From positions 1 to 7,510 of the forward strand of contig CAYJHI010000044.1 of the NCBI GenBank assembly GCA_964370085.1: DNA of 7,510 nt. The letters run 5' to 3'. The DNA is from CARZYU01 sp964370085. Its GTDB lineage: Bacteria > Bacillota_I > Bacilli_A > RF39 > UBA660. Below, piece by piece: positions 1 through 6,349 of the stretch (the first letter of the stretch is position 1; each line of letters begins with the position of its first letter). Under the pieces are notes generated by a model, which did no database searches, had not been told where the DNA came from, and worked only from the letters and a program-made list of their open reading frames with translations. The position numbers and the translations under genes are program-made.

Positions 1-1431
1 AATTCATCAGAACAGAGTAACGAATCTAGCGAATCAAGTAGTGAACAAAATTCTAGTAATGAACAACAGAATAATGAAAACAGTTCATTAGAACAAAATA
101 ATCAGCCTAATGAATCGAGTAGTGAACAAAGTTCTAGTGATGAACAACAAAGTAGTGAAAGTAATTCATCAGAACAAAGTAATGAAAATAGCTCATCAGA
201 ACAAAGTAACGAGTCAAATGAATCGAGTAATGAGCAAAGTTCTAATGAAGAACAACAACTAGGTAATGAAAGTAGTTCATCAGAACAAAGTAACGAGTCA
301 AATGAATCGAGTAATGAGCAAAGTTCTAGTGAAGAACAACAACAAAGTAATGAAAGTAGTTCATCTGAACAAAATAATCAGTCTAATGAATCAAGTAGTG
401 AACAAAGTTCTAAGGATGAATTGAACGATAATGATCAGAAGTTAGAAGATCTTAAAAATAAAAAACAATTATTAGAAAGACTTCGTGATGATTTGAACGA
501 ACATATTGAAAAGAAACAAGAAGAAGAGAAATCTTATTCCGATCAGGCTAATAAATTTTTAGAGAAATTAAAAGATCTTCCTTCGTTTGAAGATAGAGAT
601 AGAGGAAATGGTTATTCTATTGATACATTTAGTAATACTGAAGTTCCTGATACTGTTATAAAAACACTTATTAATAAATTTTTAAATCAAAGATTTTGTA
701 AGAAAGATACAGATTTAAACATTAGATCTAATTCCTTAGAAAAACGTAAAGGTTTTCATAGATGGGAAGTTAAAGATGTAGTTGTTCATTTAAAGTCTCA
801 TCAACTTACAAAAATATTTGATGATAAATATAGTTTTCAATATGCTGATGGTAAGAATGATAATATTCCTCTTTCGTTTTACTTTGATTTATCAGGTAGT
901 ATGAGTGAATATACAAATATGCTTAGTGTAATTGCGATGGAACTTCTTAGAAAGAATGTTAAAGTATTAGTTGGTTTTAATGAGAGGGTTAATGTTCAAA
1001 TAGATAGTATAGATAAAAATCTTGATATTGATAGATTTGTTAAAATTCTAGAAAGTGCTGGATATAGTAATCATTGGGGAAATTATAGTGATTCTTTTAT
1101 AAGAGATGGAAGAGTTAAATATCAATTTATTGATAGAGATATAAATGATTATTTAATAGGTAAGAAAGCAGAGAAATGTGTTGTTTTTTCTGACTTTGAT
1201 CCTTTTGAAGAAGTGATAGCTTTATCTAATAAGTCACAAGTATATTGGTTTTGTTTTGAAAATGCTTTTAGTAGGGGAGATATTAGTGGTTTTAATGGAT
1301 TTATTTATAAAGTTAGATCTATTAATGATATAGAAAAGGGATTGATAAAGGTTAATTCTAAGAGATTTGAATCTTTGTGTTATATAGATAATCCTGATGG
1401 ATTACAAAAGAAAATAGGAGTTAAGAAATGA
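1..1431 (+). CDS. VWA-domain protein with N-terminal Ser/Asn/Gln/Glu repeats (5' partial)
   Basis: The frame is open from the first base to TGA at 1429-1431, giving 476 residues with the N-terminus outside the window. Residues 2-140 are low-complexity tandem repeats of Ser, Asn, Gln and Glu. Residues 141-190 are highly charged and probably a coiled coil. The C-terminal half is a VWA domain: a hydrophobic strand leads into DLSGS at residues 296-300 (the DxSxS MIDAS metal-binding motif), and a later strand ends in SDFD at 397-400, which supplies the second MIDAS aspartate. The usual MIDAS threonine is not obvious; the Ser/Asn-rich loop at 354-364 may replace it. VWA proteins encoded beside MoxR ATPases usually act as substrate-binding partners of the ATPase, and the ATGA overlap with the next gene supports that role here. 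TTG at 421 is a possible internal start but is not needed. The VWA call is firm; the biological role is inferred. Confidence 0.85.
   Translation, partial: NSSEQSNESSESSSEQNSSNEQQNNENSSLEQNNQPNESSSEQSSSDEQQSSESNSSEQSNENSSSEQSNESNESSNEQSSNEEQQLGNESSSSEQSNESNESSNEQSSSEEQQQSNESSSSEQNNQSNESSSEQSSKDELNDNDQKLEDLKNKKQLLERLRDDLNEHIEKKQEEEKSYSDQANKFLEKLKDLPSFEDRDRGNGYSIDTFSNTEVPDTVIKTLINKFLNQRFCKKDTDLNIRSNSLEKRKGFHRWEVKDVVVHLKSHQLTKIFDDKYSFQYADGKNDNIPLSFYFDLSGSMSEYTNMLSVIAMELLRKNVKVLVGFNERVNVQIDSIDKNLDIDRFVKILESAGYSNHWGNYSDSFIRDGRVKYQFIDRDINDYLIGKKAEKCVVFSDFDPFEEVIALSNKSQVYWFCFENAFSRGDISGFNGFIYKVRSINDIEKGLIKVNSKRFESLCYIDNPDGLQKKIGVKK
4..420 (+). repeat. In-frame tandem repeat, 81/84-bp units, Ser/Asn/Gln/Glu-rich
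   Basis: Units start at a TCA-TCA/TTA-GAA-CAA type sequence at 4, 85, 166 (a short 27-bp partial unit), 193, 277 and 361 (incomplete). All spacings are multiples of three: 81, 81, 27, 84 and 84 bp. The copies at 193-276 and 277-360 differ at only 3 of 84 positions, which points to recent duplication. The protein unit is about 28 residues, of the type SSEQSNES..SS.EQSS.EEQQ. It is probably a disordered, acidic, polar linker or stalk within the VWA protein, prone to length change by slippage or recombination. Confidence 0.9.
1416..1420 (+). promoter_or_regulatory. Ribosome binding site (AGGAG) for the MoxR-like ATPase
   Basis: AGGAG lies 7 nt upstream of ATG 1428, inside the end of the VWA coding sequence. 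Together with the ATGA stop/start overlap it fixes the start and suggests translational coupling of the two proteins. Confidence 0.8.
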
Positions 1432-3146
1432 TTACGATTAAAGAATTAGAAAAGAATTTAGAAGAAATTGGCTATTACGCGACAGAAAAGTTAATATATG
1501 ATACGTTTAATGCTCTTTCTATGATGGGAGTTAATACTAATAAAGGGCAAGATATATATGCACTTTGTTTAGAGGGGCCTCCTGGTGCGGGTAAGACAGA
1601 ATTTACAAAAGCTTATATTAAGTTGGTTAATAAAACAAAAGGTTATAATGTTGAAATGGTTGATTATCAATGTGATGCGACTACTGGTAAGACTGAATTG
1701 TTTGAAGATATTAATATAGGGGCAGCGATTGCTAATGAACCTGATAAAGTAAATATTCCAGGTAAGTTAATTGAAACAATTAGAAAAGTTAACGAAGGTA
1801 AGCATGTTATATTATTTTTAGATGAATACGATAAAGCAAGAGAAGAAACTGATGCCTTTTTATTACAATTTTTACAATCTGGTAAGATTAATTCTGTTCA
1901 ACATGGGGATTTGGAAATAAAAGAAAGTTACAAGAAAAATTTACAAGTATTCTTATGTAAAAATGATATGAGGGAAGAATTATCAGGTCCTTTATCTAGA
2001 CGTCTTAGAATATTAAGACTTGATCATATGACACCTGAGATATTTTATAAAGTTGCGAATAATGCATTATCTGATAAATCTACTGGTAACTTAAGGGTTA
2101 ATGATGGTATTTTTAATTTAGTAATGTTAATGTATCAAAATATTTATAATGATAGAGAAGTTTATGGTAGACTTCCTGCTTGTTCTGAGATGTTAATGGC
2201 TATTCAAGATGCTGATAGGTTATTAAAAGAAGCAGATGCTCCTCAACATATTATTTATGATACACTTGTTAGAACAATGCTTAAGTCCGAAGATGATATT
2301 ATTACTTTTAATAGTAGAGTTGTAAAAGATAGTAAATTAAGAAATATTGTGAGTGAGATGAGTAGTCGTTTAGAAAAAGAAGAATCAGTAGATATTAATT
2401 CTTTGATCGCAGAAAAAGTCTTTAGTGGTGAGACTTCTAAATTAGCAGCTAAAACGAAGGAGATGGAAGAACTTATTGTAAAAAGTAAGAAAGACTTTAT
2501 TCAAATGAAGGAAAATTTAGAGAAGTTTTATGAAGATAAAAATAGAAAGATAATGTTAGAACATGGAAAGTTAGTAAATGATAGTGAATTACCTAAGACA
2601 GCTTCTAATTTTGAAGATCAGTCTAAATATATTAAAAGAGGTAGTGATATTTATCGTACTACTGAGAGAGAATGGGTTTCTGTAGGTACGATTACTTCAC
2701 CTGATTTAGTTCATTATGATTTAATTAATAAATTAGTGGAAGATGCTAGTGAGTTAAATATAGAGATACATGAAAATGGAATTATGTTAGCAAATAATGG
2801 TGAGTTAAAATTAATTGTTGTAAAAAACAATGATGAAAAGGATGTTTATCAAATAATGTCTAGTTCAGTAGTAATCCCATCTACTTATATAAATAAAATT
2901 ACAGAATTTAGTGGTTTAATAAGTGAAGTTGGAGCTAAACAAAATACTCCGACTGATAAAAGTTCTATTATTTCTAATATATCTACTTTAATTTATGATA
3001 ATCAGGATTTACCTTATCCAAAAGAAGGGAATAATACTTATTTATATGAATTTGAAGGAAATTGTAATGTAGAAAGTTTCACTTGTAGTGATGTTCAAAG
3101 TGCTTTGATGGTGTCTAATTCATTTCAAAAAGTAAAAAAGGATTAA
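1428..3146 (+). CDS. MoxR-like AAA+ ATPase with extra C-terminal region
   Basis: This 572-residue AAA+ ATPase has Walker A GPPGAGKT at residues 50-57 and Walker B in VILFLDEYDK, with D132 and E133. A candidate sensor-1 Asn is N179 in LCKND, and arginine-finger candidates R191/R192 lie in PLSRRLR. The order and spacing, including the segment between Walker B and sensor 1 (QFLQSGKI), fit the MoxR/CbbQ/RavA group. A typical MoxR ATPase has about 300-350 residues; this one continues with a coiled-coil-like stretch (about 305-375) and a region of predicted mixed strands and helices (about 400-572) that I do not recognise. The usual sensor-2 arginine is not apparent near residues 250-258 (LPACSEMLM). 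Family knowledge suggests a cytoplasmic hexamer that remodels proteins presented by its VWA partner, encoded just upstream with an ATGA overlap. The ATPase call is firm; the substrate is unknown. Confidence 0.9.
   Translation: MITIKELEKNLEEIGYYATEKLIYDTFNALSMMGVNTNKGQDIYALCLEGPPGAGKTEFTKAYIKLVNKTKGYNVEMVDYQCDATTGKTELFEDINIGAAIANEPDKVNIPGKLIETIRKVNEGKHVILFLDEYDKAREETDAFLLQFLQSGKINSVQHGDLEIKESYKKNLQVFLCKNDMREELSGPLSRRLRILRLDHMTPEIFYKVANNALSDKSTGNLRVNDGIFNLVMLMYQNIYNDREVYGRLPACSEMLMAIQDADRLLKEADAPQHIIYDTLVRTMLKSEDDIITFNSRVVKDSKLRNIVSEMSSRLEKEESVDINSLIAEKVFSGETSKLAAKTKEMEELIVKSKKDFIQMKENLEKFYEDKNRKIMLEHGKLVNDSELPKTASNFEDQSKYIKRGSDIYRTTEREWVSVGTITSPDLVHYDLINKLVEDASELNIEIHENGIMLANNGELKLIVVKNNDEKDVYQIMSSSVVIPSTYINKITEFSGLISEVGAKQNTPTDKSSIISNISTLIYDNQDLPYPKEGNNTYLYEFEGNCNVESFTCSDVQSALMVSNSFQKVKKD
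3138..3142 (+). promoter_or_regulatory. Ribosome binding site (AAGGA) for first ankyrin-like gene
   Basis: AAGGA lies 7 nt before ATG 3150, within the last codons of the ATPase gene. It supports this start and a continuous operon. Confidence 0.65.
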
Positions 3147-3149
3147 TTT

Positions 3150-4082
3150 ATGGAACTTAATAGAAAAAATAGAAAACTAAGAGAAGATATAGTACGAGAG
3201 TTATTAGATTCTGATGATTTTGTAGAATTGTTTTTCTCTGATGATCCTGTAGAAATTGTTACAAATAAAGAGTTTAATTCCTTTATTAAAAATATTTGTA
3301 AGGAAAGATTGTATGGTGACATTGAAAGTGAGATAAATCCGGATATAGAATACTATGTTCATGATTATACTACCGATAAAGAGAACTATATATATTATTT
3401 AAATTTGGGAGAATATAGAGAAGAAAGAATAAAAGAACTAGAACCAACTTTAAGAAATGAAGAAAAGAGTTCTTTGTTATATAATTCTATAAAAACAGAG
3501 TCATATGAAATTTTTTATAGTGTTAATTTAGATGAAGTTGATTTTAATTATCGTGATTCTAAAGATGATAAAACTTTGTTAATGCTAGCTCTGGAAAAAA
3601 GGCGAGTAGGGTTTGCTAAAGTTTTATTAGAAAGAGGAGCAAGCGTTTTATTTGATAAAAAAGATGAAAAACAAATATTTAATAAGATTAGTGAAAATAA
3701 TGCTTATTTGTCACTAATATATTTATGGTTATGTGGTGCCGAAGTAGATCGTTTTGAAGAATTGAATCCAGAAAGTAGTGAGGTTTGTTATACTTATTAT
3801 AAAATTATTGAGGCACAAATATGTGAAGATATTGAAAATGCTTTTATGGAGTATGATAGATTTACTTTTAAAAATCCTGATAGTTTTATTAGTACTGTTT
3901 TTGGAAAAGTAGAAGAGGAACTAGATGATGAGACTTTATATGGAGAAACATCTATTCCTATTGATAATGATGTAACTTTGAATAATAATAATTTTTTTGA
4001 AAATTCTCTATCGTTTTTTGATAAGATGGAATCGGATATGAAAGGAATTATAGAAGAAAATAAAACTTATAAGAAGGAGTAA
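3150..4082 (+). CDS. Ankyrin-like paralogue 1 of the tandem family
   Basis: A 310-residue acidic, apparently soluble protein with no signal peptide or membrane segment. Residues 7-57 form a helical N-terminal module resembling the starts of the next three proteins. Residues about 128-167 look like a degenerate ankyrin repeat (DFNY...KTLLMLALEK...VLLERGA). They are followed by LIYLWLCGAEVD at 189-200 and a helical Tyr-rich segment near 213-232. An acidic linker leads to the tail FFDKMESDMKGIIEENKT at 289-306, nearly identical to the tail of the next protein. Unlike paralogues 3 and 4 it lacks a second block of canonical ankyrin repeats. It starts 4 nt after the ATPase gene. Ankyrin folds mediate protein binding, so an adaptor or substrate of the MoxR-VWA pair is a reasonable inference. 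No catalytic motif is seen. Confidence 0.8.
   Translation: MELNRKNRKLREDIVRELLDSDDFVELFFSDDPVEIVTNKEFNSFIKNICKERLYGDIESEINPDIEYYVHDYTTDKENYIYYLNLGEYREERIKELEPTLRNEEKSSLLYNSIKTESYEIFYSVNLDEVDFNYRDSKDDKTLLMLALEKRRVGFAKVLLERGASVLFDKKDEKQIFNKISENNAYLSLIYLWLCGAEVDRFEELNPESSEVCYTYYKIIEAQICEDIENAFMEYDRFTFKNPDSFISTVFGKVEEELDDETLYGETSIPIDNDVTLNNNNFFENSLSFFDKMESDMKGIIEENKTYKKE
4035..4068 (+). repeat. Direct repeat copy A in the tail-coding region
   Basis: These 34 nt encode the DMKGIIEENKT-type tail of ankyrin-like paralogue 1. They match 4952-4985 at 33 of 34 positions, although the rest of the two genes is strongly diverged. Confidence 0.85.
4074..4079 (+). promoter_or_regulatory. Ribosome binding site (AAGGAG) for second ankyrin-like gene
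   Basis: AAGGAG is placed 5 nt before ATG 4085, overlapping the last codons of the preceding gene. It is a strong site that confirms the start. Confidence 0.8.
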
Positions 4083-4084
4083 TT

Positions 4085-4999
4085 ATGACAGATGATGAGA
4101 AGAAATTATATGATGAATTATGTAGTTCTTATAATATAGATGATATGAGTTTAGATGAAATTAAGTCTGTAATTGATGAAAATTATATAAGAGAAGTGAA
4201 TCATATTTTAGCTAAAGAAAAAGTTATGTTAGAAAAACAAAAAGAAATTGACACTTCTATTTTATCGAGAGAAGTAGATAACTTTGATTTTGTTAAAAAA
4301 AATATTGATTCTCATAGGTACTGGGCTGAAAATCATGCAAAAGAACTAGGGAAAAAATCAGGTAAAAAAGTATTTAATATATTAAATAGGTCAGTAAAGT
4401 TAAAGAAATTATTTGGTTTTGAATTTTTTCCTAGAATTGGAGAAATAGCAATTTGGGATACACTTTGTTCAAATAAATGGATTCTTGATGCAAATTATAA
4501 AAAAAAGAATATTAGTTCTTTGATGTTGGCACTTCAACTTGATAGTAAAAAATATATGATTTTATTAAGATATGGTGCTGATCCTAATGATGCTTTAGTT
4601 AACGGAATTTTAAATGGGAAATTGAGGAATGAAGATAATTATAAAGCACTATTATGTTTGTGGTTATCTGGTTTAGATATTAATCAAGCTAAACCTAAAG
4701 GTGATGGGTCTAAATGGGATTATGTTTATTATGAAATTAAAGCAAAAGAATTTAAAGAAAAAGTTTTTTCAACTATTATAGAAGATAAAAAGAATGGAGT
4801 TGTTTCTTCAAATAAGGAATTAAGTGGTTCTCTCGAAGATAATTTATTAGAAAAGAAAATAGATTCTAATATTATTAACAATAAGAAAGACTTTGTAAGA
4901 AGCGTTAATGTACATGATGATTTTCTTTTATTTTTTGACGAAATGGAAAAAGATATGAAAGGAATTATAGAAGATAATAAAACTTTTATAAAGAAATAA
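4085..4999 (+). CDS. Ankyrin-like paralogue 2 of the tandem family
   Basis: A 304-residue soluble protein with the same plan as the preceding gene. It has a helical N-terminal module (1-40, DEKKLYDEL...DEIKSVIDENY), then a Lys-rich helical stretch (about 40-115). A degenerate ankyrin-like core follows at about 136-170 (SSLMLALQ...LLRYGADPN), then the signature LLCLWLSGLDIN at 189-200 and a Tyr-containing helix (213-228). A polar linker precedes the tail FFDEMEKDMKGIIEDNKT at 283-300. The similarity to paralogue 1 is clear in the core and tail but low elsewhere. It lies two bases after the previous stop with a strong Shine-Dalgarno. The function is not recognised; a protein-binding adaptor role is inferred from the ankyrin-like core and the MoxR-VWA neighbours. 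Confidence 0.8.
   Translation: MTDDEKKLYDELCSSYNIDDMSLDEIKSVIDENYIREVNHILAKEKVMLEKQKEIDTSILSREVDNFDFVKKNIDSHRYWAENHAKELGKKSGKKVFNILNRSVKLKKLFGFEFFPRIGEIAIWDTLCSNKWILDANYKKKNISSLMLALQLDSKKYMILLRYGADPNDALVNGILNGKLRNEDNYKALLCLWLSGLDINQAKPKGDGSKWDYVYYEIKAKEFKEKVFSTIIEDKKNGVVSSNKELSGSLEDNLLEKKIDSNIINNKKDFVRSVNVHDDFLLFFDEMEKDMKGIIEDNKTFIKK
4952..4985 (+). repeat. Direct repeat copy B in the tail-coding region
   Basis: Partner of 4035-4068, with one mismatch in 34 nt. It encodes the DMKGIIEDNKT tail of paralogue 2. Weaker similarity extends upstream through the FFD(K/E)ME codons. Confidence 0.85.
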
Positions 5000-5000
5000 G

Positions 5001-6317
5001 ATGAATAAAGAACTTAGAGATCAAATATATAATTATTTTATGGAAGTGTGTAACAGTGATGAAATTACTGATGATAGGATTTATGAATTTGTAAAAGATG
5101 AGTATTCAAAAAGAGTTTCATATAAATTTTATACTTATGAATTTGACGATAAAATTAGGTACAGTGCAATGATAGCAGCTTGTCGCGAAAATAAAACTTT
5201 ATATACAGAAGAAGCGATTAGAGAAAGAAGAAAAAATATAAAGAACGTTCTAGATGATGATTTGGCAGAGAAACTATTTGATATGAAATTTATATATTCA
5301 GATGAGGTTGATGATATAATGCCATTAATACTAGGTGGAGCGAATCTTAATCATGTTTCTTTAGTGAATAATAAAAGTTTATTAAGGCATGCATTAGAAT
5401 GTTTATGTAGTAAATTTGTTGAATGCCTTGTATCTTATGGTGCGGCTTTAGAACTTAGTGATACTGAAGTTAATAAAATACTTGAACGTGTTATTAGAAA
5501 AAATTTATATTCTGATTTGTTATTACTGTGGTCAGCAGGAATTGATATTAATAAAGTTTCGATTGATGAACATTTTAATCCTGATCACAAAATAGACTTT
5601 AAGTCAATATACCCCGATAATTTTAAATATATTTATCATAGTATAAATGTTTTTGATATAACTGAATTTATTAAAGGAAAAAGAAGGGAAGTAGTGAATG
5701 TGACAGAAGATAATTTGTCTTTAGAAGAAGAATTAATGGCTACTTTGAAAGTTAAAAAGTATAAGAAACCTGATTTAGATAAAGTTAGGAGTTTAATAGA
5801 AAAAGGAGTTAATGTTAATTATAGGAATGAGGAAAAAGGTGATTTTCCTTTATTAGTATGTGCTAGAAAAAACTACTTAGATGTTTATAAATTATTAATT
5901 GAAAATGGTGCGGATGTTAATCTTGTTAATAATTATTTAACTTCTGCAGTTATGGGTGCTGCTAGACATGGTAATTTAGAAATATTAGAAGATTTAATTA
6001 AGAATAAAGCAAATATTAATCTTAAATGTAAAGATGGAGATACTGCCTTAATGAGTGCGAAGAGACATAGACAAATTAAATCTTTTGATATGTTGATTGA
6101 AGCAGGAGCTTATTTAAATCAAACGAATAATAGAGGTGAAACTGTTTTAGATATTGTACCTGAAGATAACGAAAAATTTGATTTGACGATGTTTAATAAA
6201 AAACAATTAGAAGTAATTAAATCTAGTGATGATCTTTTTGATGAAGCAATGGCTTTTTTTGATAAAACTTTAAATGATATGAGTGAAATTAATGATGGTA
6301 AAGTGATACAAAAATAG
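5001..6317 (+). CDS. Ankyrin-repeat paralogue 3 (two ankyrin blocks)
   Basis: A 438-residue soluble protein. It opens with MNKELRDQIYN, almost the same as paralogue 4 (MNIELRDKIYN), and a helical module to about residue 40. The family core spans about 105-184: GGANLNH, SLLRHALE, LVSYGA, then LLLLWSAGIDIN at 173-184. A second block at about 257-385 holds more typical ankyrin repeats, with FPLLVCARKNYLDVYKLLIE-GADVN, a repeat around 313-341, GDTALMSAKR...LIEAGAYLN, and a final GETVLDI half-repeat. The tail DDLFDEAMAFFDKTLNDM (410-427) resembles the family tail but lacks the KGIIE segment. ATG lies one base after the previous stop and there is no good Shine-Dalgarno, so translation is probably coupled. 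The ankyrin fold is firm; a target-binding adaptor role is inferred. Confidence 0.88.
   Translation: MNKELRDQIYNYFMEVCNSDEITDDRIYEFVKDEYSKRVSYKFYTYEFDDKIRYSAMIAACRENKTLYTEEAIRERRKNIKNVLDDDLAEKLFDMKFIYSDEVDDIMPLILGGANLNHVSLVNNKSLLRHALECLCSKFVECLVSYGAALELSDTEVNKILERVIRKNLYSDLLLLWSAGIDINKVSIDEHFNPDHKIDFKSIYPDNFKYIYHSINVFDITEFIKGKRREVVNVTEDNLSLEEELMATLKVKKYKKPDLDKVRSLIEKGVNVNYRNEEKGDFPLLVCARKNYLDVYKLLIENGADVNLVNNYLTSAVMGAARHGNLEILEDLIKNKANINLKCKDGDTALMSAKRHRQIKSFDMLIEAGAYLNQTNNRGETVLDIVPEDNEKFDLTMFNKKQLEVIKSSDDLFDEAMAFFDKTLNDMSEINDGKVIQK
5769..6155 (+). other. Second ankyrin-repeat block in paralogue 3
   Basis: Codons 257-385 encode about three and a half ankyrin units with repeated LL-x-x-GA-(D/N/Y)-(V/I/L)-N loop signatures and TAL-type helix starts. 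This block is absent from paralogues 1 and 2 and present in paralogue 4. It therefore appears to be an inserted or lost module between the family core and the tail. Confidence 0.8.
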
Positions 6318-6339
6318 AATCCTAACTATAAATATGATT

Positions 6340-6344
6340 GGAGG
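6340..6344 (+). promoter_or_regulatory. Ribosome binding site (GGAGG) for fourth ankyrin gene
   Basis: GGAGG lies 5 nt before ATG 6350, in the 32-nt gap that is the largest in the window. It fixes the start and suggests independent ribosome loading. Confidence 0.85.
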
Positions 6345-6349
6345 TTAAT

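Noticed and set aside
1..420. CRISPR-like or non-coding repeat array
   Set aside because: The repeats are contiguous with no spacers, all units keep the reading frame, and the frame continues into the VWA domain.
421..423. TTG as the true start of the VWA gene, with weak AAGGA at 412-416
   Set aside because: The same frame is open to the window's first base with repeats in multiples of three, so the coding sequence begins upstream. An internal start cannot be fully excluded.
6334..6348. Alternative ATG upstream of the fourth ankyrin gene
   Set aside because: It reads only four codons before TAA, and it precedes the GGAGG site that serves ATG 6350.
6318..6349. Promoter or terminator in the 32-nt gap before the fourth ankyrin gene
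   Set aside because: A TATAAAT-like stretch is expected by chance in such AT-rich DNA, no matching -35 is seen, and there is no hairpin with a T-run.
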